Shown here in pieces: positions 1 through 11,470 of a stretch of DNA of 64,000 bases. The first letter of the stretch is position 1, and every line of letters starts with the position of its first letter. Source of the DNA: Trissonchulus latispiculum. Taxonomy: Eukaryota > Nematoda > Enoplea > Enoplida > Ironidae. The notes under the pieces were generated by a model that worked only from the letters and a program-made list of their open reading frames with translations, ran no database searches and had not been told where the DNA came from. Location of the stretch: contig JASAND010004132.1 of NCBI GenBank assembly GCA_030248195.1, positions 54,741-118,740 on the forward strand, in the 5' to 3' direction. The translations under genes were made by a program, and so were the position numbers.

Positions 1-2
1 AA

Positions 3-3000
3 CTTGGTCACCGCGATATTTTGCTAACTTTGTCGTTTCCCTAAGTTTAACACATGTCAGGGCCACCTTTGGAGGACTATTGTGTACAGTAGCGTAGGTA
101 CAAAAAATTTTCAGGGGGGCGGTTTTGATAGGACTTTAGAGATGGGGGGGAATGTTCTAATTTTTATATTTATATAAATTTATTTTAGCGTTTATATAAA
201 TTTATTAGAATCAAAAACAAATTCTACAGTAATGTTAGCTCGAAAATAATGGTCTTGCAACATCATTAAAAAATTTTCTCGCCATTGGCGCGAATTTTGT
301 CTATTTGAATTCAATTATCTAAATTATTATTTTTCATGTGTCTTAAATGTTTGTATGGTTTTGCCTTGTAATTTTGTTATCTGCGTTATTCCCAACTGCA
401 TCAGCCTTGATACGATTGCTTGATATGATCAACAGAATGTATACCCACTTTTTAATGGGAGAATCTTAGCTTGAGTTTTCGGACAAGACAGTTTGTAGTG
501 AAATTTAACAATTTTCTCAACTTCTGGGGGACTGCCCCTTGATCCCCGATTTGGATGTTAGGATGTCCTTTCATTTGTGACAAATCGAGATTATGAACCA
601 TGGGGAACCATTAAGTAATAGAACAATTAGCAGTATAGCAAGGTTCACAAAAAAACAATCACCCCGAAAATTCACAAAAAAAATCACCCACCTAGACGGC
701 TAACAACAAGCCGCAGCCGGAAAATTTTTTGCATGGTAATAGCCACAAGTCCCAACCCCAACATATGTAAGTTTGGCTGCCGAGGCTCAACTCCTCCGAC
801 TAGGGTGCCCAAAATTGTCGACCCACCCAAAATCGGACCCTCGGACAACTCCGGATCAAAATTGAAATTTTTGCTGGTACTCACTATGGACTTTGCGCAG
901 GTACCCCATACCATGCATGTGACATGTCCTAACTCTAAGCTATCCAACCATATATTGGATTCCCTGCCATGTCCTCTGGGTTCGCCACCGGTGGGTGATT
1001 TTTTTGTGAACAAGTTCACAAAAGAAAAATCACTATCAACTTTTTGTAAAATGCCTCTGGGCAACCACTAGGGTAAAACTAATGCCAAATTCGAGCTCAG
1101 CCACCCGGAAAACCTATATAGAGCATGTTTTAGGTACCTCAACCCCCTTCTGGCAGACGGTCCGGCCGATGGACCCGGCCCGGACCCTCCGAACCCAGGG
1201 GGTGGTCAGGATCACCTATCTGGGCAAAAGCTACCTAAAAACTAATGCCAAATTTGAATTCTACGCACCGAAAAACCTATATAGGCGAGTTTTTAGGCTT
1301 CTGGGACCTTGAAATAAAATTTTTGGTTAGTCACGTGACCCCGACCCAAGTCACGTGACCCTAGGCCAAGTCACGTGACCATTCCAGATATGAAATTACT
1401 CCGCCAAATTGTTTGTTCTGTGCTTACTAGAGCAATAGAACACAAAATAAGTGGATTCCTAGCTTCCTGGTATCAATAATAAAGGTCAAGCACATTGGTC
1501 TGGGTAGCCACTTTGGACCCGGGGGCCTAGAACCAAAATTCGAAGTTCAGCCTGTGCAAAAAAAACTTGGGGGTCCAAATTTTTTTACATAATAACACTA
1601 TGGACTATGCTCTATTTATGCATGAAAAGAAAAATTTCCTAGCTATATCCTGAGATCAGATCCGGTGGTGATTTTTTTTTGTGAACGAGTGATTTTTTTT
1701 GTGAATTCGTTCACAAAAAAAATCACAAAAATTTTTTATTACTCACGCTACACGAGGGCTACCGGCATGAAATTTGCACCATATGTAGAGGGGGTCACTA
1801 CCGTTCCATACGTACCAAAAGTTTTTCGATCGGACTTCATTTGCGAAATTGCCAGCAAAAATTCGATTTTTGATTTTTTTTTTTGTGAACCTTGCTATAT
1901 AATGTGTATAGTCAAGCGAGAAAAAAAACTCACTTCAGATTTTTGGCCAGAACTTTTCAATGGTTTGACATGTTGAAATGCTGACTATACAGGTAGCTAG
2001 GCCTAGTCGTAAGCTTTCTTATGAGCTATAGAACACCTCTCTAGGGTGTGCCGTTAGCGAGAAAAATTGTCCCAAACTGGCGGGAAAAAACCCACTGCGG
2101 GAAAAAACCCATATGCGCGGGAAAAACCCACCCCAAAAAATTTTTGGCAAGCTGCCAGGAGCATTTCTAACCATTCCAAATGAAAGAGCGGGTTGTTTTT
2201 AGTACAACTGCATCAAAATATATTAGTTTTTGTACTAAAATTGAGGTCATTGGTCATTTGAAAATGTTCTATCTTTAACACATATATAAACATAGCGTCC
2301 CTCTAGAACAAGAAGGTCGTAACTCACAATTTTTCAAAAATTGACTTATCATATACAAAAGATAGCCCTACGTTCAGGAAATATTGTGGCAAAAGGACAA
2401 ATCTCCAAGACGCTTTTTGGAGTAGATAATGCTCTTGTAACCATTTGCCACGCTTGCTAATTTTTGAAAGTTTTGTAGCAAAAAAGACATAAGTGACACT
2501 TATGGCTTTCGTTCACTCTAATCCATGGCACCTCCTCCCTTTCTTCCCTTTAATTGAAATTCTAAATGCCGTAAGTGCCGTAAGTTACGACCTTTTGTTA
2601 CAAAACACGCACAAGCAGTAAACTTACAATGTTTTGTAGCAAAAGGTCGTACCTCCTTTTCAGTAAGTTTTTGAGCACTGGTGTTGCGCAATGAGTAATC
2701 GAAGTAATGGAAATGAAAAAGCTCGGGTAGACGCACATTTGGGATACAGAGTAAAAAGTCGAAACTTAAACACATAATCAGTTATTCGCGACCAAATGCT
2801 TGAAAAGGCCATAACTCAAAAACATGAAAATGTGAGTTACGACCTTCTTGTTCTAGAGGGACGATAGGCAAATTTTGGAAATTTTTTGAAATTGTTTATT
2901 TTCGGCAGTTTAAGCATTTCTATCGTGTAGAAAACGTGTTTTTCTTGTATTTAGAGCCAAACTAGACCCATTTTAAGACAAAAATAAGCATTTTTGGTCA

Positions 3001-3761
3001 AAATTGAAATTTTGGCTTGAAATGGCACCGTGTCCGATTTAGACCCCCTGGACCACCCATAACAGTACGAACTCAGGTAAAACCTATACCAATTTAATCT
3101 ATAGGCTCTATTAAACAAATGTATGTATTGGTTTGACCTTTCCGGTCAATGGTTAGAAAAAAATTTAATTTTGAAAAGTGGGTTTTTTCCCGCCGTGGGT
3201 TTTTTCCCGCCAACTCCAGGTCACCCCCAGGTCGCACCGGAGGGGTCAGAGCAGTGTGACATATATCATCATGAAGCGCAACAGATGCCCTACAGGTACA
3301 TATAATTCGCTTTGGTCTAAGTCTTTCCAGTAGTTCAGGGTGGCCCATCAAAGTTTGCCAAATTTCGGCACTTGGTCGGACCAAAATTTCCAAAAATCTC
3401 AAAGTCCCAAAAAATTTGCAGGGAAGCAGTGGGAGCTACCATAATACACCCTCCAGGGTTATTTTGGATGCTCTTCAAGATAGGCCATTAAAATCCTAGG
3501 TAGCTCATACCGGTAAGCCCACACTGGGGGTGGGTTTTTTCCCGTATTGGCGAGTGGGTTTTTTTCCCGCTTGACTATACTTGGGTACAATTGTTGTGCA
3601 AAAAAATTAGAACATTCCCACTCCCCTTCTCTAAAGTCCCATCAAAACCGCCCCCCCCCTGAAAATTTTTTGTACCTAACGCTACTGTTCCAAAGGTGAC
3701 CCTGACATGTGTGTTAAACATCGGAAAACGAAAAAGTTAGCAATATTTCGCGGTGACCAAG
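3..3761. repeat. Composite inverted-repeat element with nested insertions
   Basis: The first about 190 bases reappear as a reverse complement at about 3600-3761. Both arms carry the same ordered blocks: a TTGGTCACCGCG end, an ACATGTCAGGG block, a GTACAAAAAATTTTCAGGGG block and a GAATGTTCTAATTTTT block. This makes an element of about 3.76 kb with long terminal inverted repeats; its left end may lie just outside the window. Inside it are further inverted units (635-1900) and two clusters of a GCGGGAAAAAACCCAC motif in both orientations (about 2080-2135 and 3180-3215/3530-3570). I see no transposase reading frame, so it is probably non-autonomous. The superfamily is not assigned. Confidence 0.7.
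635..1900. repeat. Nested terminal-inverted-repeat element
   Basis: TATAGCAAGGTTCACAAAAA at about 635 is matched by its reverse complement ending at about 1900. Further copies of the TTCACAAAAAAAATCAC motif in both orientations lie at about 672-690, 1006-1035 and 1668-1725. These subterminal copies and the TA at both borders suggest a TA-targeting DNA transposon relic (inference). The short open frames inside carry no recognisable domain. Confidence 0.5.
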
Positions 3762-3838
3762 AGCTGTGCGCTGTGCAAGAGCAGATGAGCTATAACTTGG
3801 CACAATGTTGATCTGGACTAAAGACTGACACAAAAATG

Positions 3839-4318
3839 TGTGTACAAAACTTTTATCACTTATACTGCATTTATTATTCATCTGAGGCCCATAATACTTG
3901 TAACAAAAATGCCCTAACGGTCATTGCTAAAAGGGAGAATAGGGAAATGCTGCTGAAGCGGAAAAATGTCAATACTTTCGTGTAGATTGATGTAGTCAGC
4001 GCCTATAGGCGCTGACTAGATTCCCTATTCTGTACTAAAAAGCTGGTTTCAATCATTTTCACATATTTTGTACGGATGCATGGGTGCACGGGACCGCAAA
4101 ACAAGACAGTTGCGTCTACATATGTCTAGTCTACGCCTATTAGGCGCTGACTAGACATCAATCTGCACGAATCTATTGGCATTTTCCGCTTTAGCAGCAT
4201 TTCCCTATTCTCCCTTTTAGCAATGACCGTTATAGGGCATATTTTGTTACAAGTGTTATATATGGGCCTCAGATGAATAATGAATGCAGTATAAGTGATC
4301 ACATTTTTGTATATATAA
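3839..4318. repeat. Foldback element
   Basis: Two arms of about 180 bp (3839-4020 and 4122-4318) are reverse complements of each other with scattered mismatches. They share TATACTGCATT, TCATCTGAGGCCCATA and GGGAGAATAGGGAAATGCTG blocks. Each arm also contains a short palindrome built on AGTCAGCGCCTA/TAGGCGCTGACT. No coding capacity. Confidence 0.7.
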
Positions 4319-7300
4319 ACGTAAAATTTTTCTTTTTCCCAATTTTTCCAGGGGGGCAAATTTGTTCCGGGGAGGGCGGCCGGCCCCCCGTGTGTATCTA
4401 CGCTAGTGATTGGAATTGTAAATGATACCGAAGGTTTTACAACAGACGCAACTGTCTTGTTTTGCAGTCCCGTGCTCCCATGGATCCGTACAAAATATGT
4501 GAAAATGAGAAAAATCGGAGATGGTCGAAAATTGGCTACCCCCCCTAATTGTAATTTAATTAGTAGTTTGTATTAATTGTTTGTACACGTATTCTCATTA
4601 ATTTTACTACAAATAACAATCTGTATATATTTACCCGTAATTGTTGCGAAATCTGCATTTTCCTTAAAAAATTGAAAGTTTGAAATCTGGACTCTCACTT
4701 TCAGCTGCAGCTCTTGTGGCGGCCAGCGAATCATCCCTTACCAATACTTTCTGCTGAAGCAATTTGAGGTTTTGTAATTTACACCATTTTAATCAGGAGT
4801 CTAGCATAGCCATATGAAAGCATTGAGATACATCACAAATGGAGCAGAAGACTACCTGTTATAGGGGGCGCTATAGCGAGCCCCTATAATATGGATGTAA
4901 AAGGCTTAGCACGGCCCTTGGAACCCGTTCAAGCACCGTGCCAGCTAAAATACTCAGCTTTGAAAATTTTCACTTCCGGACAAGTCAGGTCCGTTTGTTT
5001 TTTCCGTGTAAGTCACGCTTGGAGAAACACTTTTCTTCGAACTCAAAAACTGAACGATCTGGGCACTTTCAGCCGGTGAAGTTTGGTTTTTCTGAGAGTA
5101 GTGTTTGTGTTAACGTACCTTTTGGACAATTTTCCGCTGCCCGGCCAGGCCGGCCACCTGTGCGGCCGGCCAAAGGTGGCCGCCAAAAAAGGCCAATTTT
5201 GTGTCACGGCTACAGGGCTCAGGGAACAAGCTAGAGAGACGCGGCTTGTTGCATAAGAAACTTTGGGATAGGTAGCCTGTCATAACTGAGGCGATTTTCG
5301 ATATCTGTCCGGGATCGTTCAGGCGGCCGGCGCAAAGTTGGTCCGGCCAAATAGCCATTTTGGAAAAAATTTCCCGACTCCACGGAAAAGTCCCAACTCC
5401 ACAGAAAACTGGGCTTTTTTACTGGGGGTGGGGGACGTCCCCCCTTTCGGTTCGCCCCCCCCCCCACTCGGCCCCACCCCCATTTTTTTGGGCGTCCCCC
5501 AGCGCTCACTATAAGGTGCCCACAAAATGCCAAATTCTAAGGACTTTTGGTCAAAATTTTCAAAAATGTTCGGCTTCGCCGGAAGTTTTTGCTCAAAATC
5601 GTCTATTTTGTTGCTCAAGTTCAAATTTTGAGCACTTTTAAGCATAGTTATAGCAGTATATGTGGAAAACAGGCTATTTTTACTGCATTTTTAGCGATTT
5701 TAGACCACTTTAGATTCCCCCCACTTTCGGGGTTCCCCCCCACTCTCCCCACTCCCACTTTTTCGCCTAGAAAAAGGCCATGAAAATAGTAAAAAATAGG
5801 CATGAATATGCAGTTTTGGGCCATTTTATGGGACGCATTTACGGGTTATTGGGATTGCTAGGCACGATGAGCATAGTCGCAGCGGTGTGCGGTGTTGCTA
5901 TCGTGCTGTACTGTCATGCAGCAACCATAGCACGCAGTCTTTAGACATACTGTAAACGGCTAAACATATGAACCTTGGTAGTAAGTATTTGTGTCTGTCA
6001 TAAGGGGAACTGTAGCTATGTTAGTTGGTGCATTCTCCAGCTTTCACCGTGCTGTACGTGTTGCCCCAAATACAGCACCTTTGATAACAAGCTATTCATT
6101 CGTCACAGGTATATATTTGAAATTCAGCATACAGGCAGCTTAGGACGTGACATACCATTATAGATACGTTTTGTATATATACTAATTACATATGTTTGCG
6201 CTGCACTAGAGTGCTGCTGAAGTACAGCACGGCCTATAACTAGCTGCACATAAGTTGCTATCGTTTGAAATTCCGCAGGCAAGTGCAGAATAGCAATAGA
6301 AATCCTACCGTATAGCTTTCCTTCATTGACAGTATAATTTGCATCTGGTTGCGCTGCAGTAGAGTGCTGGTGAAGTACAACACAGCCAATAACTAACTAC
6401 ACGTAAGTTGCAATCGTTCGAAATCGAAAAGTGGATGAGGGTTTTTCTGTCATTATCGAGAAAAAGGGAGAAATTGGTACTTTTCAAGCTTCTTTGTTGT
6501 ATGGTTCGGTTACGTGACTATTAATCATTGGGGAGAATTTTTTCTTTTCTTTTTTCTTTTATAAACTTTAACATTTTTGCTTAAATTTTACTGAGAACCT
6601 TAAAAATGAAATAGGTCAAGAATAAAAATGCTCCGATGAAGCATGAAAAATGCAATATGGGTTGCATTAGGTTTTAAGCGGACATAGGACTAGGTTAAAA
6701 GCGCACTAATATGGACCAGCTTCGCTGAACAACCCATATCCGCGGACACTCATGCTCCACTCCGCGTTTGACGTTTAATTGGCATAAGTTCTAAATTCGT
6801 CAGCTTTCCAGGCGAGCATGCTGATTTTGAAATATTAAGCTTACTTCAAGCGTTTTATTCTTCACTGCTAGCGTAGAATTTGTGACATCAAGACAATTTT
6901 TACTGTATGTTTTATTAACTTATAATGCATATAATCTTAAGTAATTGTTAGGCATTATGAGAATAACTATATACATAGTAGACGCAGAGTTATGCTCACG
7001 AATTGGTAAATTGTTACTGAAGAACTGCCGTCAGCATCAATCTGGGCAGTTTCCGCGAAGCTGGGTTGTTCAGCGAAACTTGTCCATATTATATAGTGCG
7101 CGTTAACCTAGTCCTATTGTCATTTACAACCTGCCCCTCCCATATTAACTTTTTAAAACCTTGTCCTGTGTTTGCTTAAAACCTAATGTAACCCATGGCA
7201 TTTTTCATGCTCCATCGGAGCATTTTTATTCTTGTGGAAAATCAGCAATTAGTTCCAACATTTATGTTAGGACAAGGTTCCAGAATTTTTCTTGCAAAGA

Positions 7301-7397
7301 TCACAGAATACAGATATCACAGGTTAACTAAACTTTATTATTGCAGCAACTTTTGAGTCTCATCTTTAATCTGCTTGTACTTACTTTTATGCTTTAG
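4319..7397. other. Gene-free repetitive stretch
   Basis: No supported gene. A motif around 4060-4115 (TTTTGTACGGATGCATGG...CAAAACAAGACAG) recurs inverted at about 4440-4505. A CCGGCC-rich block lies at about 5135-5350 and a C/G-homopolymer block at about 5420-5760. The upstream exons of the FKBP gene should lie in this direction, but I could not find them here or anywhere to the left. Confidence 0.5.
6618..7234. repeat. Inverted-repeat (MITE-like) element
   Basis: The left arm (6618-6735) and right arm (about 7060-7234) are reverse complements. Shared blocks include AAGAATAAAAATGCTCCGAT, GCATGAAAAATGC, ATTAGGTTTTAAGC, GGACTAGGTTAA and TCGCTGAACAACCC. The right arm carries a short extra segment. 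The spacer shows no open frame. Confidence 0.65.
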
Positions 7398-7420
7398 GCT
7401 GGGATGAAGGTGTCGCCAAG
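7398..7420 (+). CDS. FKBP exon: 23-bp micro-exon (GWDEGVAK)
   Basis: Flanked by a CTTTAG acceptor and a GTATAT donor. It enters in phase 1 (two bases complete a Gly codon) and leaves in phase 0. It encodes the conserved tryptophan loop at the floor of the FKBP pocket. Confidence 0.88.
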
Positions 7421-10400
7421 GTATATATGATTGCTGTTTATGTACTTTTTGTCTGTTTTACCTTAATTTATTGCTGTCTACGGGATAATATGTTGAATTG
7501 GCCATCGGCTACACCAGTGATCAGTTTTTTGAATCCTCAATGACACAGTGCGTTGCCACATCCTCTTAAGCAAGGGACTAGTCTTGTCAGTTTCAGTTGC
7601 TGCGGTTTTAGCTAAATTAAATTAGTCTGGGCTTATTCTACTGGGGGGGGGCGGGGGGCCCCTCCCCCTTAAACACCCTACCCCCCCAAAAAATCGTTCC
7701 CCCCCCAAAAAAAATCGCCCCCCCCCCCAAAAAAAGTGGGTGCCCCTTTTGGTACCAACTTTTGCCCTGAAAAAATCGCTCAGAAGGCCAAAGTTTCAAA
7801 AATTTTCCGGCTTCGCCGGAGATTTTTAGTCGATTTTTGCCTATTTAAGCACTAAATCCGCTTATTTTCCTCGACTGATTTTTAAGATGTTGTCTTTTAG
7901 CTGATTAGCTTTGAAACTCTTCAATATAAGGACTTGCGACTTATCATTACTACACTACCTACCTAGTTCTCAAAATCGTGCCAACAGAGCCCTCAATTGG
8001 AATTTTTATTTTGATAAAAATTCTCCTTTGAAAACAATCGTAATCGTTATTTATTCCCAATTTCATGGTTCATATATTGATGAACAAGATAAGGTGTCAG
8101 CTAAATCAATTATTGTAAACGTCTGGGCTAGACCAAACGTGGGGGTACTGAATAGCCTATTTTCTTTTTATACTGCTAGAAATTGCCCAACAATTCAGGT
8201 TTACTACCTACGTAGACGAATTTAAACAATCCTGAATGCTTTTTGAGAATTGCGATCAAAAACCTAAACGTTTGGCACTTTATGGACACCTAGTGAGGGG
8301 TACCCTAAAAGTTGAGTGTACATAACGGTACACAAAAAATGTCCAGTCCACCGGTACATTTCTGGCTTGGTTGCTGAGAACATGACGACAGGATAATCAG
8401 TCAACAGCACCAATAACTATACCCATCGATAGGTTGAAGTTCATTGGGGGGACTACTAAAATAGATTTGCCCCGACTTTGTCCGATTGGCTTACTTTTTG
8501 GGGAAGATATAAAGCATGGGCGTGTTAAAAAATATCGGGTACTGAGATCTTAGCTGCCTTCCAGGCATATGCAGCCGTCGCGCTGATGTGCCCGAACCCC
8601 CCCCCTTTTCACAACTATCAACATAATTAATTAAAAATCTCTGCTGGCTGCAAGACCCTCGCTTCAAGGTTGCCATTTGCCTATATGATTTGGCACATGT
8701 GCCCCTATCTGCAGACAAATACTAGACGTCTGTATCTGATCTGCGTCTAAGTGAATTACTCTTCAAAGCTGAAGTTTCCAGTTCCGGCAAAAATTTAAAA
8801 ATTTTTGGCTAAGGAAAGAAGAATTTTACTACTGGTGCGAGCTATAAGGCTGTAATTTGGCATATACAGAGGTCCTGTAGGAGTACTCATTCGTGTCAAA
8901 TGGCAAGAAAATCTACCGCCTGAACAAATTTTTGTGTCAACTTTAATCTTCTAGGGTCTTGACACCAGCAGAAATTTCTAATTAATTATATTGGTAGTTG
9001 TGAGAAAGGGGAGGTCGGGTCGGGCACATAAATGCGACGGCTACATATGGCTGGAAGGCAGCTAAGATCTAAGTACACGATATTTTTTGACCACCCCATG
9101 CTCTATATCTTCGCCAAAAAGTAGGCCAATCGGACAAAGTCGGTGCAAACCTTTAGTATCCCCCCCTTAAGATGATGATTTCCTTTGGGCACGTTTTCTT
9201 GGTTGACGGTTGAAATCAAAATGGAATTTGATGAAACTTTCCAAAAACTCTTATTTTAGCGTTCTAACACCCTCCGAGCGATTTCTTTTAAAAATTTCTA
9301 CTATTTCGTTCAGGGCAGTTTTTGCCAATGCTTGACAGTTTGACAGCAGCTGCATAGTTATAACTTAATTTGATTTAGAGATCTTGTTATGCTCTATATT
9401 TTTGCTTCTGGAAACAATTTTCTAACTTTTCTCTGTCGTGAGATACAGCCAACTTTCTTATTTTGTTGCCAAAATTTGTCATTTTTGCAGAAACCAAATA
9501 TACAAATGCATTACTACTTAGCTTCGCAATCTGTAAAATCAAACTAAAGGTGTCGATTTGAAGGTCTCACAGAGGCCCATTATTTGAGGCTGAGGCATAG
9601 TCATCTTCCAACTACTATCCCGTAGGCTGCTATCATACAAAATGTGGTTTTTGCAAAAACATAACCCAATTTTTTCCAGCGACTGTGGAGAATTTCCTAG
9701 GCGGCTGTCACTTGCGTAGGGTATTGTTTACAGGGGGGGAGGGCGCGGGGAGTGCCCCCGAAATTGACCTTGCCCCCCCCCGAAACAGGGTTTTTTGGTC
9801 GCCGAACGGCCAAATGGTCTCAACGAAACAAATTTTTTAGGCCATTACCCAAAAAATTCAGGCCATCCGAATTTTGTTAATTTTTAGGTTGCACGGTATT
9901 GTACGCATTGTTAAAATTACAGTTATCATGTATTCATGCGTTATATATATTCAAAAATCGCTGTTTAACAACAAAAATCACTATCGTCACTGCACAATAC
10001 ATCAGAAAAACTACGTTTTTTACTTAATAATATAGCAGAAACAGAACCTTGTTAGCATAGAAATAAATAATAGTGCACGACAGTATTAATGTCATGAATT
10101 AATGAATTTTTTATGAAAATTAAAAAATTAAAATAGGTAGGAGCATACGAGTATAGAGAACCAAAGAAAGAAGAAAACTAAACTATAACAGAAACAGTTA
10201 AACTACGAGAAAATAGCATTTCTTCGATGAAATTTTTATAACAGTAAATGAAATGGCCGGCCAATGAAATTATAACTTGAATGTATTTGTAAGTGCAAAT
10301 AGACAATGTAACTAGCTGGCGCATCCCAGAAATACAAGTGAAAAAGTATAAATTCGCGGCCCCGGGATTTTGGGCTTCCCCCTTAAAATGAGGTTTACAT

Positions 10401-11470
10401 TTTTGCCAAAATGGGCAAATTTTCGGAAAATTTCCCACTTCGCAATTGAATGCATGATTGCTGTAGTCAGTGTTTCTATATAATTTCAGATGAGCGTTGG
10501 TGAACGGGCCAAGCTGACCTGCAGTCCTGACTACGCATACGGGTCTAAAGGAATTCCCGGAGTATATCCTTTTCTAAAGCGTTGCGTGCAAATTGTAACT
10601 AATATAACTTAATGCCGGTAACGGTAACATTTCATGCCTTCGTGCAGGGTGTTTCATACTGTTAGTTAGTACGCCTGTGGCATGATCTGTACGATAACGG
10701 CTGACCCACCCGACAGAATGGACCCTAGGAAACCTTGTATATATTATGTTTGATGTTATGAAGCTCAAAACGTGCATCAATAGTCTCGTCATTTCGAGAT
10801 TCAAGACTTAAACAAACAAGGAAGTGAATGCACTACCTGTTTCGAGTTCGACCGCGTATTGATTCCTGGGGCGGGGAGGCGGTCACTGGGATCCAGTTTG
10901 TCGGAGGGGAAAGACGTTATCGTGCTGATTATTTCACAATCGTAATGACAGAGAGTGCGGCGATTGCCATACCCAGCTATATAATTTAAGTATATACTCT
11001 TTGGTATTAGTGCTTGACAGCGACAGAGTTGTTTGTCATCTGTTCAGGTCATAGGAATGGATTCATGAAATTCCGGTAAGCTTGGTGTATATATATTTTT
11101 GGGAAAGAAGCATGGATAGCTTCTGTATTGCGATACTAACTAGAGATTGAGCTGGATTAGAACCAGTCACATCTTTACAGAGCCAACTATTATTAATAAT
11201 ATACTTGCTTTGAACCAAAGTATTGGCAATTGTTGCTTTGTTGTATATGCTTCCTCAGTCAGGACGCACACATACTGTTTCCTTGATATCGTGCGTAATC
11301 ACTAAAAGGTACCGGACCTTCCTATTTATTTTTCACAGGATAGTGTTTTATATGTAGTGTTTGTTGTTTGCTCATATAAATTCGAATTTTCCGTTATTCC
11401 TTAACTTCGTTGCACGATTCCCCAGAATGCAACCCTGCTGTTTGATGTGGAGTTACTGGGAATAAAATGA
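7398..11470 (+). CDS. FKBP12-type peptidyl-prolyl isomerase (3' exons only)
   Basis: Three exons, 7398-7420, 10490-10563 and 11416-11470, join in phase into the C-terminal half of an FKBP12-like peptidyl-prolyl cis-trans isomerase ending at TGA 11468-11470. The encoded stretch contains the family landmarks GWDEGVAK, then [18 protein letters not shown], then [19 protein letters not shown]. These correspond to the active-site tryptophan loop, the SPDYAYG segment and the final beta strand with IPxNATLxFDVEL. FKBP12 proteins are small cytosolic prolyl isomerases and FK506/rapamycin receptors. The N-terminal exons (calcium/ligand-binding front half) are not visible in this window. The first intron shown is 3069 bp and holds a MITE; the second is the AT-AC intron. 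Identification rests on protein motifs and exact phase agreement. Confidence 0.93.
8446..9166. repeat. Inverted-repeat element in the FKBP intron
   Basis: Arms of about 210 bp (8446-8655 and 8950-9166) are inverted copies. They share the GGGGGG-CTACTAAA terminus, CCGACTTTGTCCGATTGG, AAGATCTTAGCTGCCTTCCA and CACAACTA blocks. It abuts a TTAA at 9167 that begins another repeat, related in inverted orientation to sequence ending at 61495. No coding frame. Confidence 0.7.
10490..10563 (+). CDS. FKBP exon encoding SPDYAYG
   Basis: Preceded by a pyrimidine-rich TAATTTCAG acceptor. The frame starts ATG AGC GTT and ends ...GGA GT, in phase 2. The 3' boundary was chosen because only a break after GT, joined to the G at 11416, restores the conserved Val-Ile-Pro. 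Confidence 0.92.
10564..11415 (+). other. AT-AC U12-type (minor spliceosome) intron
   Basis: The intron begins ATATCCTTTT, the exact consensus 5' splice site of AT-AC U12 introns. It ends in AC at 11414-11415. A perfect U12 branch site, TTCCTTAAC, lies at 11397-11405, about 11 nt before the 3' end. There is no polypyrimidine tract. Splicing here joins GGA GT to G ATT CCC and yields GVIPQNATL, the conserved FKBP C-terminus. A GT-AG reading (GT at 10562, AG at 11424-11425) is also in frame but would delete the conserved VIPQ. Confidence 0.93.
11416..11470 (+). CDS. FKBP terminal exon
   Basis: Encodes the last 17 complete codons, [17 protein letters not shown], plus the stop at 11468-11470. The first base completes a Val codon split by the AT-AC intron. 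Confidence 0.93.

Noticed and set aside
10562..11425. GT-AG reading of the last FKBP intron
   Set aside because: It is in frame but removes the conserved VIPQ of the FKBP C-terminus and ignores exact U12 5' and branch consensus sequences.
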